Assembly (NCBI GenBank): GCA_900541505.1 | Contig: UQKK01000001.1 | Coordinates: 124,001-188,000, forward strand | From: an uncultured Ruminococcus sp. | GTDB taxonomy: Bacteria; Bacillota; Clostridia; Lachnospirales; Lachnospiraceae | Direction: 5' to 3' | Length of the DNA stretch: 64,000 nt | In this document: positions 24,994-33,211 of the stretch, piece by piece | Layout of the letters: every line of letters begins with the position of its first letter | Numbering within the stretch: the first letter of the stretch is position 1 | Made by a program: the position numbers and the translations under genes | Notes under the pieces: model-generated | Told to the model about the DNA's origin: nothing | Databases searched by the model: none | The model's input: the letters and a program-made list of their open reading frames with translations, nothing else

Positions 24994-25812
24994 TCAATCG
25001 TGTATACTCTTGTAAACAGAGGGTATCATTGTTTTTAAAATCCCTGTCACAAGGCAGGCAAATTCTCCCGGCAAATCTCTGGGGCAGTTGTGCCCTCCCG
25101 GAAAATGAATCAGTTTGCAATTTAATTTCTCCGACAAAAGCTTTGCTGATTTTCCAATCCCCCTCTTTCTGTTCTGCTCGCCCACTCCAATCACAATTGG
25201 AATTTCTGCAAGCTGCGTGTATTTAGGCTGATAGTGCAAAATAGGCAGCTCATTCTTTAAAAAATTCCGGATATTTTGGTCCGCGTATTCCAACTCTTCC
25301 TCCGTCTGTTTCCGCCCCCGCTCATCTCTCGGTCCGCACATGGCGAGAAATTGAAGCACGGCTTTCCCTATTCTATCCTCACGCACATACGCTTCCATCA
25401 TATTCCAGTTTTCCTGTAATTCCGCCTCATCATATAATTCCTCTATGACCGGAGGTTCATGCAATATGAGATTTTTTACAGCGGATGGATGTTCCGCCGC
25501 CAGTTCCATTGCTATCAGACATCCCAAGCTATGAGCGACGACACTGCATTTTCCGCCTTGCCTTTCAAGCACTGCCAGCGCATCTTTACTTTGTGCCGCC
25601 ACAGAACAATCACCGTCTGCCGCCTGGCTTCTGCCGTATCCTCTGCGGTCATAGACAGTCACCCGATAACACAAAGACAGCATCCCCGCTGTCTCCTGAA
25701 AAAAATGTCCATCCACACCGCCTCCGTGTATCATAAGAAGGGGTTCTCCCTGTCCGACACATTCACAATGCAGGCTGATATCATTTTGAGTCACACAAAA
25801 TTCATTGACCAT
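24994..25812 (-). CDS. Alpha/beta-fold hydrolase
   Basis: A 272-aa serine hydrolase. The oxyanion text MIHGGGVDGHFF, strand YDRRGYGRS, nucleophile elbow VAHSLGCL, a late acid region around VIGVGEQNRKR and the catalytic His in FPGGHNCPRDLP are all visible. The substrate is unknown. The ATG at 25812 is preceded by GGGGAAGAGAG; a TTG further upstream is possible but less likely. The last 11 codons overlap a dispersed hairpin repeat (25004-25026), so the C-terminus may have been altered by insertion of that repeat. It lies downstream of the Rpn gene on the same strand. Confidence 0.82.
   Translation of the reverse strand: MVNEFCVTQNDISLHCECVGQGEPLLMIHGGGVDGHFFQETAGMLSLCYRVTVYDRRGYGRSQAADGDCSVAAQSKDALAVLERQGGKCSVVAHSLGCLIAMELAAEHPSAVKNLILHEPPVIEELYDEAELQENWNMMEAYVREDRIGKAVLQFLAMCGPRDERGRKQTEEELEYADQNIRNFLKNELPILHYQPKYTQLAEIPIVIGVGEQNRKRGIGKSAKLLSEKLNCKLIHFPGGHNCPRDLPGEFACLVTGILKTMIPSVYKSIHD
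25004..25026 (+). repeat. Small hairpin repeat, copy C
   Basis: ATACTCT and AGGGTAT pair (one G-T type change) around TGTAAACAG. Compared with copies A and D the arm bases differ in a compensating way. It lies inside the 3' end of the hydrolase gene. Confidence 0.6.
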
Positions 25813-25861
25813 CACTTTTCTCTCTTCCCCTTGCTCCTTCAAATTTACAAATCTGCGAAGA

Positions 25862-25884
25862 GCATGAGGTATATGTCCTCATGC
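25862..25884. other. Hairpin between Rpn gene and hydrolase
   Basis: GCATGAGG and CCTCATGC form a perfect 8-bp stem with a 7-nt loop. U-tracts are weak; it may be an inefficient terminator for the Rpn gene. Confidence 0.4.
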
Positions 25885-25898
25885 CCTTATCTTTATCA

Positions 25899-26840
25899 CT
25901 ATTTATTCTTCAAAATACCGCACCGTCGCAATATCTCTTCCACCTGCTCCAAAGGCAGTTCACATATCCTGGATATCTCCTCTGGACTTTTCTGATTCTG
26001 CGCCTCTTCTATCACTTTAAGAGTCATGTCCATTCCACGCTCTATCCCTTGCTTTATTCCCTGCTTCAGCCCTTTCTTCAGTCCTTTCTTCAATCCTAGC
26101 TCGATTCCGTACTGCTCTCCTCTTTTCAGTGCACTGCCCATCTGGGTATTATAATCTTTCAGCGCCTTTTCTCTCTCCTCATACTCCAACCGTTTCCACT
26201 CATCCGCGCTCAATTCTTCCAATGTCCGATATGCCTCGTCCAGATATTCATTCGCCTTTGCCATGTTCGCAAACTCCTCTCTTTTCTTCCCATTGAAAAA
26301 TCGCATCCAAAGAATGATGGCATCTTCTGTTGTATCCGCTGACACTGCTTTTTGGGGCAGTTTCCTCAGTTCCAGAATCTGTATTTCGAATAAATCTGTA
26401 TAGACTTTTCCTGTCTTCTGGTCTGTGAGATGTATGATACGGTAACATTCTCTGTCTTCCGGGAAAAGTACAAAGTCCAAAATACTCACATGAATACACT
26501 TTTTCAGTTTCTCATAGGATTCTCCGCGGTTTAGCTGTCCGGCATACATTTTGCTGAGATAATATAATACCCTCTTTTCCCAGAACTCGAAGTATGCCAC
26601 CTGCATTTCCAAATCCATCTGCGTCCCGTCCATGAGTCCTACCTTCACATCCAGAATCCCCGTCTTATCTTCTTTTGCCTCTTTTCTGAGCACTGTGGGA
26701 AGAAGCTTTGTCTCACGAATCTCCTCCGGCTCTCTGGCGAGCAGCGCGGCAATGAATCCTTTTCGTACTTTTGGATTTTCCATCAGTTCTTTGAAGCAAA
26801 AATCAACTGTGGGAAGCATGATAAAATTGTCGTCTCTCAT
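25899..26840 (-). CDS. Rpn-family PD-(D/E)XK nuclease / putative transposase
   Basis: A 313-aa protein of the recombination-promoting nuclease group (PDDEXK_2, once called transposase_31). The N-terminal nuclease core contains LLPTVDFCFKELM, ILDVKVGLMDG and DLEMQV, which fit the D...ExQ catalytic pattern. The C-terminus has Gly/Lys/Arg heptads (LKKGLKKGLKQGIKQG) typical of the family, then a short helical tail. Known relatives promote RecA-independent recombination. There are no terminal inverted repeats or target duplications, so this is not an evident IS. A fragment of the gene lies at 24813-24911. Confidence 0.85.
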   Translation of the reverse strand: MRDDNFIMLPTVDFCFKELMENPKVRKGFIAALLAREPEEIRETKLLPTVLRKEAKEDKTGILDVKVGLMDGTQMDLEMQVAYFEFWEKRVLYYLSKMYAGQLNRGESYEKLKKCIHVSILDFVLFPEDRECYRIIHLTDQKTGKVYTDLFEIQILELRKLPQKAVSADTTEDAIILWMRFFNGKKREEFANMAKANEYLDEAYRTLEELSADEWKRLEYEEREKALKDYNTQMGSALKRGEQYGIELGLKKGLKKGLKQGIKQGIERGMDMTLKVIEEAQNQKSPEEISRICELPLEQVEEILRRCGILKNK

Positions 26841-27282
26841 AATATGACTCCTTTCTCTGCGGGATTTTATATCACAGAAGAAACGAGTCTTTTCACCTCT
26901 CTATCTTACCACATCACAGGCGACTTGTCATGATAGGCTGTAGGATTTGGCGTAATATGCAATGGAAGATTTGCTGCCATAGCGACTAAAAAAGCACTGA
27001 ATCAAATGGATATAAAATTCCCTGAATCACGCTCATAAAAGCGTTTTGTTATGGTTTCCTGTAAATCTGGCAGAAACTGCCTGAAATCTTAGACGGAACA
27101 GCCAAGCTGCTATTCGCCCGGACAGATGATATTTCCGAATGGAATCTGTCCTGATGTGCCCTGTACAGGCGCAGTGTTATTCTATCATTTTCCCAAATGT
27201 CTCTCAATACCGGAATAGTGCACAAAATTTTCCCGATAGCTTGACATTTTCAAGTCTCACTATCGGGAGATTTTCTTAAATA
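26841..27282. other. 442-bp gap without a recognised gene
   Basis: No ORF with a ribosome binding site or family text was found. It contains the Rpn gene's upstream region, a weak inverted repeat GGACAGAT/ATCTGTCC near 27120-27151, and the hairpin at 27231-27268. Confidence 0.6.
27231..27268 (-). terminator. Probable terminator of the secreted peptidase-like gene
   Basis: TCCCGATAG pairs with CTATCGGGA, with an inner CTTGA/TCAAG helix. It lies just past the stop at 27283. The tail AAATTTTG is a modest U-tract. Confidence 0.6.
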
Positions 27283-28653
27283 TTACTGCGGAATATATTC
27301 GTGTTCTACGGTAATCTTTACAGACGGGAGGCCGTTTGTCACGTTCATTTCAATCTCTGCGATGCCGTCCCATGTGGTGGTGTCGTTATTTTTATTTTTG
27401 CACATTCCCACGCCTTCTTCACGGAAAGCGATGTTTCCTGCTTCGACCAGTGCTTCGTAAAATACGGCGCATTCTATCTTACAGTCAGAATCGTTGTAAA
27501 CATATTCCCAAGTCGCGGATTTTACTTTGCCGTCATTCCCGTATGTGACAGTGACCGGTGCCTGCGTGTAAAACAGCATATTGGAGCTTCCCGCGAAATA
27601 ATGGGTGTTCCCATTGACTTTCTGTGCTTCTCCCAATCTTTCCGTGATTCCCCACTCTTCTTCTCCAATCAGTTCCTGAAGTGTATACAGTCTGCTCTCT
27701 GCATCAGCCGGGCTGGGTGCCGGTGCCCCTGTAGGAGTTACAGATGTGTTTGTATTTTTATCTGAAGGCGCTGTCCCTGTTGTTGTAAACGTATTCTCTG
27801 CGCTGAGGTACTCTGTTCCGCCATAATTGATATAAAACTGATATTTGTATGTGGTTCCGGGTGTCAGAGTAATTCCAAGCTCCGCGTTGATGTCATACCA
27901 GATATTGAACTGGCTTTCTGCGCGGGAACAGCTCTCTTCCTGCTTCTTTATTACATTGCCTTTTGTATCTTTGATATAGCAGCCTACATTCTGTACGTAC
28001 AGCCGCTGCGGGTTATTTACCTTTGTGCGGATGACTGCGTTGGAATCCTGTAAATCCGGGTCCTGATACGCATAAGTAAAAGAGGGTTCTGTCTGCTCCG
28101 GCTGGGAAGCGCTTCCTGTATTTCCGCTCCATGTAAAGAACGTATAGCGTCCGTCTCCCACTAATATTTTGGCGTCTACCCACGCTTTTGTTCCGGAATT
28201 ATCCCATGCGTTCTGCTGTATCACAGTTACGAGTCTGTCATCGACTTTTTTCACAATCGCCCAGTGTACGCTCTCATTATCTCGAACGATATCGCCCACC
28301 TTCGGCGTGGATGTCGCCTCAAATGTTCCCTGGTCGATATTAGGTACAGAAGTCGTTCTTATCAGGTTATTTACGTCTCTTCCATACACGTCCCGGTAAA
28401 ATTTCTTTACCAGAGCCGCGCAGCTATAAGTCTCATCCCAATCCCCGGTGCTCCCCTGCGTCTTATATACAGCATTGACTGTCACGCCGTTTACAGTGAT
28501 ACTGTCTGTCACGCCGGATGAAGGAATGGAAATGAAAGTTCCTTCCACCATTTTCGCTTCCGCTGTCATTGGAAGAACCGTAAGCCCTACCACTGCTGCC
28601 GCCGCACACACTGCAATTTTAATTCCCATGGATTTTAACATCTCTTTTAACAT
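27283..28653 (-). CDS. Secreted protein with CHAP/NlpC-like cysteine peptidase domain
   Basis: A 456-aa exported protein. A signal peptide (about 1-33, IAVCAAAAVVGLTVLPMTAEA) leads into a papain-like domain (about 60-180). There, TYSCAALVKKFYRDVYG supplies a Cys on a helix start and SVHWAIVKK a His, the pattern of CHAP/NlpC amidases. A beta-rich, Fn3-like middle follows (about 190-290), then a Thr/Pro linker and a C-terminal domain of unknown type (about 320-456). It probably acts on or near peptidoglycan; the exact bond is unknown. AAGGAGG precedes the ATG. It lies downstream of the vWA gene on the same strand. Confidence 0.7.
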   Translation of the reverse strand: MLKEMLKSMGIKIAVCAAAAVVGLTVLPMTAEAKMVEGTFISIPSSGVTDSITVNGVTVNAVYKTQGSTGDWDETYSCAALVKKFYRDVYGRDVNNLIRTTSVPNIDQGTFEATSTPKVGDIVRDNESVHWAIVKKVDDRLVTVIQQNAWDNSGTKAWVDAKILVGDGRYTFFTWSGNTGSASQPEQTEPSFTYAYQDPDLQDSNAVIRTKVNNPQRLYVQNVGCYIKDTKGNVIKKQEESCSRAESQFNIWYDINAELGITLTPGTTYKYQFYINYGGTEYLSAENTFTTTGTAPSDKNTNTSVTPTGAPAPSPADAESRLYTLQELIGEEEWGITERLGEAQKVNGNTHYFAGSSNMLFYTQAPVTVTYGNDGKVKSATWEYVYNDSDCKIECAVFYEALVEAGNIAFREEGVGMCKNKNNDTTTWDGIAEIEMNVTNGLPSVKITVEHEYIPQ

Positions 28654-28687
28654 CTTTTTTCCTCCTTAAATCTAAAAACGTTTGTTT

Positions 28688-29332
28688 TTATTTCCCTGTT
28701 ATTTTGTTGATGATTTTATTATAGATTCCGTTTTTGCAAATTTGTTTTTCCGTTCTTTCTTCCACCCTCATTTCAGAAAATCTGCTGCCCGCAAATGCCA
28801 TGCTCGCCTCGAATCCCCGGGAAGTATTCTCATACCGGAAAGTATTTTCTTTTTTGATTCCGGTGTCCTCTGCCAGATGGATGATTTCCATATCTGTCCC
28901 GAAAAATAAAATTACCCAGCCCTTTTTCTGCTTCTCTTCTATCAAATCTCTTATTTTACTCTGTGTGAAATGTACACTGGCATTTTCCATACCGTCTGTG
29001 ATAATGAAAACCAGCACCTTTTGTTCCTTTTCATTGTCTGACACCGCCTCCACCTGGGCGAACACCTTTCCGATGGCATCGAAAAGAGCAGTATTTCCTT
29101 CCGTATAATAATCCTTCTCCGTAAGAAATTCAGCTTTTTCTATCGGGGTGTGACTGTACAGCACCTCACACCGGTCACTGAACAGTGCTGTCGTGATGTA
29201 TGCCTCCCCCTCTTCTGCCTTCTGCTTCTTTAGCATCCGGTTATAACTTCCTATCGTATCCTTTTCTTTTCCAAACATCGACCCGCTCTTATCCAGCAGG
29301 CACACCATCTCAGTTACTTTCTTTTTTTCCAT
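28688..29332 (-). CDS. TerY-like von Willebrand factor A domain protein
   Basis: A 214-aa cytoplasmic single-domain vWA protein. The metal-ion-dependent adhesion site is complete: DKSGSM near residue 15, the Thr in EGNTALFDAIGKV, and Asp in FIITDGMENAS. Similar stand-alone vWA proteins occur with protein kinases and phosphatases in TerY-type signalling groups. The ATG at 29332 has AGGAGG. The last residues (QICKNGIYNKIINK) are encoded by a 48-bp sequence that also occurs inverted at 29557-29604, so the C-terminus was probably shaped by that repeat. Confidence 0.82.
   Translation of the reverse strand: MEKKKVTEMVCLLDKSGSMFGKEKDTIGSYNRMLKKQKAEEGEAYITTALFSDRCEVLYSHTPIEKAEFLTEKDYYTEGNTALFDAIGKVFAQVEAVSDNEKEQKVLVFIITDGMENASVHFTQSKIRDLIEEKQKKGWVILFFGTDMEIIHLAEDTGIKKENTFRYENTSRGFEASMAFAGSRFSEMRVEERTEKQICKNGIYNKIINKITGK
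28702..28749 (-). repeat. Left arm of 48-bp inverted repeat flanking the vWA gene
   Basis: Read on the minus strand it contains AAACAAATTTGCAAAAACGG and continues ATCTATAATAAAATCATC. It matches 29557-29604 on the plus strand at about 46 of 48 positions by eye. It lies in the end of the vWA coding sequence. Confidence 0.8.
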
Positions 29333-29483
29333 TTTCTTCACCCTCCTGTATTGCCAGCGCCCTTCTCTTATATGTTTCTGTAGGAAATCTTTCGAATTTC
29401 CCCTGACATTATGAACGGCGCTTCTTTCTTCGTTTCATGGTGTCCATCATAACTGCTGTTTTAGAAAATTTGTTTTTGCCTCC

Positions 29484-29506
29484 ATACCCTCTCTGTACAA
29501 GAGCAT
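29484..29506 (-). repeat. Small hairpin repeat, copy D
   Basis: On the minus strand ATGCTCT and AGGGTAT pair through two wobbles around TGTACAGAG. It is closest to copy C. Confidence 0.6.
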
Positions 29507-29556
29507 ACACGGTCGTCAAAGAGAGGGCACCTTCTCCATACACAAAAAATCTTAAA

Positions 29557-29604
29557 AAACAAATTTGCAAAAAGGGAATCTATAATGAAATCATCAACAA
29601 AAAA
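29557..29604 (+). repeat. Right arm of 48-bp inverted repeat flanking the vWA gene
   Basis: It is the inverted partner of 28702-28749, with two differences seen by eye. It lies about 60 bp upstream of the YARHG gene start. Confidence 0.8.
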
Positions 29605-29664
29605 CAACCACCGCAGAGGCGGAGGTCAATAAAAAACCAAACGAGTTTCAAGGAGGAAAAAGTT

Positions 29665-30459
29665 ATGATGAAAAAATTTGCAAAAGGGATTCTCGCTGTA
29701 TCTGTACTTTCTACCATGGTTTCCGCGACTACATTCGCAAACGGAGGAGATATCCTTCCCGACAGCGACACAAAGGCGATAAAAGAAAGCACGCTCTCCA
29801 ATTTATCGGACTGGGAGCTGCGCGCCGCGCGTTATGAGATTTCCGCAAGACATGGCAAAGAAGTGTATTCTGAAGATATGAAAGATTATTTTGAAGGCAA
29901 GAGCTGGTATCATCCTGACGAGGATTTTGATTCTTCCATGCTCTCTGAAACAGAAAAAGATAATATCGAACTCCTCTACGACTGTGAACTGGAGCGCAAG
30001 CAGGAAGCAGCAGAAGAACAATTCCAGATAAATCAGGAAATTTCCATGAACAGTGATGTCCAGGTCATGTCCTCCTCATTTGTATATATGGACAGTCCGC
30101 TCTACTATGAAGATTTCGTTGGCACCTGGGTGGATGAAAGAGATGAGGATTACCCGTATGTATTGGAAGTTTGGGAAGAAAACGGCTCTTTCTACTACGA
30201 GTACTACAGCATCGCTCCGGGAAATTCCTCCGGCGTAGGTTTTGCCAACACCTATACAAAATGGGGTCGCTGGCACGGAGCTGTCGTGCTGGATACACAG
30301 ACCGGATTCATCACCTGCTATGACGGCGATGACCCGGCTACTGATACCATGTTTAAAAATTTTGCTTATGATGTCATGAGTGACACTATCGTGGAAGCCA
30401 GCACCAGCGAGTACCGCAATGTCTATGAAAAAAATGATGATTATGAATATGAGTTATAG
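29665..30459 (+). CDS. Secreted YARHG-domain protein
   Basis: A 264-aa exported protein. The signal peptide MMKKFAKGILAVSVLSTMVS is followed by a cleavage-like ATTFANG. A YARHG domain (about 45-95) shows LRAARYEISARHGKEVYS and YFEGKSWYHPDE, the motif that names this extracellular family. The C-terminal part (about 145-264) is beta-rich and aromatic (SFYYEYYSIAPG, WGRWHGAVVLD), perhaps a lipocalin-like barrel. Function is unknown; YARHG domains often occur on or near Gram-positive membrane kinases. AAGGAGG precedes the ATG. The gene is convergent with the kinase cluster. Confidence 0.82.
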   Translation: MMKKFAKGILAVSVLSTMVSATTFANGGDILPDSDTKAIKESTLSNLSDWELRAARYEISARHGKEVYSEDMKDYFEGKSWYHPDEDFDSSMLSETEKDNIELLYDCELERKQEAAEEQFQINQEISMNSDVQVMSSSFVYMDSPLYYEDFVGTWVDERDEDYPYVLEVWEENGSFYYEYYSIAPGNSSGVGFANTYTKWGRWHGAVVLDTQTGFITCYDGDDPATDTMFKNFAYDVMSDTIVEASTSEYRNVYEKNDDYEYEL

Positions 30460-30509
30460 AGAAGTAAAAACCGCAAAATGATGCATATCCATATGATTTG
30501 ATATCCATT

Positions 30510-30559
30510 TTTCCTGTTCTGTGACCTTGTCAGCATATAAAAGGTCACAGAACAGGAAA
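30510..30559. other. Perfect 19-bp inverted repeat between convergent genes
   Basis: Arms at 30510-30528 (TTCCTGTTCTGTGACCTT plus a leading T) and 30541-30559 are exact inverted copies with a 12-nt spacer. There is no U-tract on either strand. It may be a bidirectional transcription barrier between the YARHG gene and the pseudokinase gene. Confidence 0.6.
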
Positions 30560-30626
30560 TCAATCGATATGACGGCAGACCAGATTCCCCATCCTGAAAA
30601 GATTTTACACAGACTGGCAAGGTCCT

Positions 30627-33167
30627 CTAAGGCCAATAATATTCCGCCCCGTGAAACACTTCCGCAGGTGTAATATACACTCCAATCCCATTTTCTCTAT
30701 ATTTTGCATACATCAATATCGTATTTTCCACAGTCTCAAACTGTGTCTCTGATTCAGCTTCAGCTTTTTGGCGCCCATCCTCAATCTCCTGCGCAAGTGT
30801 TTCAGAAGTTTTCTCAGATAATCTATCCAGCAATTCCGTGACATCCGCTGCCGCCTCCGCCACAGATATATCTGTGGCTTCCCCCGCGGCAGAAATATCT
30901 CCATTTTCACCGTAAACCAACACCTGCAGCACTTCCCCGTTCACCGTATCGCTGCCGATGACGACAAAGACCTGCTCTGACATCCGGTATGTCTCTAAGT
31001 ACCAGAAGTTGGTCAGAATGTCACCGTACTCCTGGATTTCCACACTGTTTTTTTCTTTTTCCTCTATCTTTTCCATCTCATAGCCAGCTGCTTTTAACTC
31101 TTCCTCAAGTACCTCTTTCTGTACCGGATAGCGAAAGACATTACAGGGCTCACCCCAGTTTTTGACATCCTCTGCTGACAGAGTGTAGGTAAACGCATTG
31201 CGGCTGTTTGCGATGAGGGAACTTGGCTCTTCCGTCTTTTCCTGCGTAAGGGCATGTTCCTTGACATAGGCGGTAAACTCCTCATACCGGCCGCTGCCCC
31301 GCTCATAATTTCCCGCATACTGCGTGTCATCCCGCGCGGCTCTCTCTTCCTCTGCCAGTTGGTTTTTCTGCATACAGCCCTGTGCGTATATTGTCAGATG
31401 ATAGGCGCCTTCCTCCCGCGGAAAAATCTCCACCTCACATTTGGCGGTCAAATCCAGCCGGCAGCCGTCCTCCCCGACCTCTGCCATGATTTCTCCGGCT
31501 TCTTCCTCAGTCAGATAAGTCTCCGGCACCAGCAGGGGAATGATATTCTCCAGAATCAAGGCGCAGTTTTTTTCTTCTCCCGTATAAGAAATCTCGGAAA
31601 CTCTGCCGCTTGGCAGGTCGGAAGTTATCTCCAACTGTTCCCCCTGTCTGCGTATTTTATAGACATCCTTCTGCATGAGCGACAGATTGATTTCTCTGTT
31701 CTCCGTCTTCTGGATGGTCGCATACCCGGTATCATTTTCCCTCTCCAAATCCGCCCTGCCTTCCAAATCCAGATAGTACAGCAGAGCATCTGAGACCGTA
31801 TCTTTATCCAGATAAAAGGTTGGGGAAGTAGACGTAATCCCCTTTGCTTTTTGCGCATCCTCTTTGGAGATATCATAATAATCCAGCCTTTCCCCGCTGG
31901 AATTTTCATCCCATGAGCCGTAGGTTTCGATAAAGCGCAGCGTCTCTTCATATTCCGGGGCATCCGGCGTCAGTATGAGCCTGCAGAAATCCTCCCGATT
32001 TGCTTCTCTGGCTCTCTCACTTTTCCAGGCAAAGATTTCCTCTCTGTGGGTACGGGCATACAAATAGATACCGCCTGCTGCCGCGCCTGATATACAAAGC
32101 ACCGCAAGCACTGCCGCGAACACCTTTTTCCACAGGTATTTCTTTCCACGCCGCCTGCGCCCGGACACCTGCGAGAATTCCGCCGCTTTCAGCCACGGCT
32201 CTCCCCATATATGCCGTATGATTCCCAGTCTCTGCTCTGTCTGAGGGGATGTCACGCCCATACGTTCCAACAAATTCCCGGTGCAGAAATACCGTCGCTG
32301 TACATCGACTTCCAATCCCTGCAACAATGCCTGCTCTATCTTTCCTTCTATCTCCCGGTCTTTGGAGGGCTTTTTCAGCCTGTCTCTCTCCATGCGCTCT
32401 GCCGCGAAAGGCACCTTCCGCCCGGTAAACATCTCATACCAGACGGCAGACAGAGCATAAATGTCACTCCATGGTCCTGTAATCCCGTCCGGCACGCACT
32501 GTTCCGGAGCAAGATAGGGGCTTTGCTGTCTCTCCTTTGAAAACAGCAGCTCCTTTCCCGGCGCCGCAGCCTGCCCGGTCAATGCCGCCCTTTCAGGCGC
32601 CGCAATCCTCCCGGTCAAAACGAGCGTTCCCTCTTCATTTACCAGCAGGGTATCCGGCGTAATCCTGCCGTTTATCAGCCCCGCGCCGTGCAGATAGGAT
32701 AGACCTTCCAGTACAGGTTTCAGCATGGAAAACGCCTCTTGTGCCGCCATGCTGCCGTGCTTTTTCATGTACCGGGAGAGCGGCTCTCCCTCCTGAAAAG
32801 CCATAACTGCGTAGCCTTTTTCCCCCTCCGTGAAATAATCTTTCACAGCGATAAGTCCCGGCACCTCAAACTGCCCGAAGATCAGACGAGATTCCTTCTC
32901 TCCAATCTGCTCCCACTCTTGTGCGGTGTATTCCCGAATTGCTATTTTTTGCTCCAGAATCTTATCATACCCGATATAGACCGGGCTTTTTTCTGTGCTA
33001 TTCTCCGAAATCACCGCGCCCACCAGGTATTTTTCCTTCAGTACCGTGTACGGCTCCAGCCAGGCTTCCTGCCAGCGATATTCCCATATTCCCTTTTTAC
33101 ACACCCTGCATACGGCACTGTCATCTGCCGTCTCACTCATACAGAAAATACATCTCTCCTGTCCCAT
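30627..33167 (-). CDS. Membrane pseudokinase with zinc ribbon and two ectodomains
   Basis: An 846-aa protein. Residues 6-23 form a CxxC-10-CxxC zinc ribbon. A kinase-like domain (about 40-300) keeps APEQ and the DIYALSAVWYEM helix but has lost catalysis: the Gly loop is absent, the ATP-binding Lys is Arg (IAIREY), HRD reads NGR with the metal-binding Asn replaced by Thr, and DFG reads TGR. A membrane helix (about 345-370) leads to two external domains. The first resembles the ectodomain of the kinase at 34940 (both have PETYLT), the second that of the kinase at 33212 (both have WGEPCN). It is the last gene of the kinase operon. Likely a non-catalytic scaffold or sensor. Confidence 0.82.
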   Translation of the reverse strand: MGQERCIFCMSETADDSAVCRVCKKGIWEYRWQEAWLEPYTVLKEKYLVGAVISENSTEKSPVYIGYDKILEQKIAIREYTAQEWEQIGEKESRLIFGQFEVPGLIAVKDYFTEGEKGYAVMAFQEGEPLSRYMKKHGSMAAQEAFSMLKPVLEGLSYLHGAGLINGRITPDTLLVNEEGTLVLTGRIAAPERAALTGQAAAPGKELLFSKERQQSPYLAPEQCVPDGITGPWSDIYALSAVWYEMFTGRKVPFAAERMERDRLKKPSKDREIEGKIEQALLQGLEVDVQRRYFCTGNLLERMGVTSPQTEQRLGIIRHIWGEPWLKAAEFSQVSGRRRRGKKYLWKKVFAAVLAVLCISGAAAGGIYLYARTHREEIFAWKSERAREANREDFCRLILTPDAPEYEETLRFIETYGSWDENSSGERLDYYDISKEDAQKAKGITSTSPTFYLDKDTVSDALLYYLDLEGRADLERENDTGYATIQKTENREINLSLMQKDVYKIRRQGEQLEITSDLPSGRVSEISYTGEEKNCALILENIIPLLVPETYLTEEEAGEIMAEVGEDGCRLDLTAKCEVEIFPREEGAYHLTIYAQGCMQKNQLAEEERAARDDTQYAGNYERGSGRYEEFTAYVKEHALTQEKTEEPSSLIANSRNAFTYTLSAEDVKNWGEPCNVFRYPVQKEVLEEELKAAGYEMEKIEEKEKNSVEIQEYGDILTNFWYLETYRMSEQVFVVIGSDTVNGEVLQVLVYGENGDISAAGEATDISVAEAAADVTELLDRLSEKTSETLAQEIEDGRQKAEAESETQFETVENTILMYAKYRENGIGVYITPAEVFHGAEYYWP

Positions 33168-33211
33168 ATCCTACCTCTTTGTACACGGATTTTTCTATAA
33201 AACCACTGTCT

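Larger units (their letters stand above)
29333..29664. other. Divergent intergenic region with two repeat types
   Basis: This region lies between the vWA gene (minus) and YARHG gene (plus). It holds hairpin repeat copy D (29484-29506) and the right arm of the 48-bp inverted repeat (29557-29604). An in-frame open stretch from 29437 reaches the YARHG gene but has no start with a ribosome binding site. Confidence 0.7.

Noticed and set aside
25899..26840. Complete insertion sequence around the Rpn-family gene
   Set aside because: No terminal inverted repeats or target-site duplication were found, and Rpn proteins are not ordinary IS transposases.
27120..27151. Inverted repeat GGACAGAT/ATCTGTCC as a regulatory site
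   Set aside because: It is only 8 bp, is not next to a promoter-like sequence, and could be chance in a 442-bp gap.
29437..29664. 76-residue N-terminal extension of the YARHG protein
   Set aside because: It would run through two repeat elements and bury the signal peptide; the ATG at 29665 has AAGGAGG and a perfect signal peptide.
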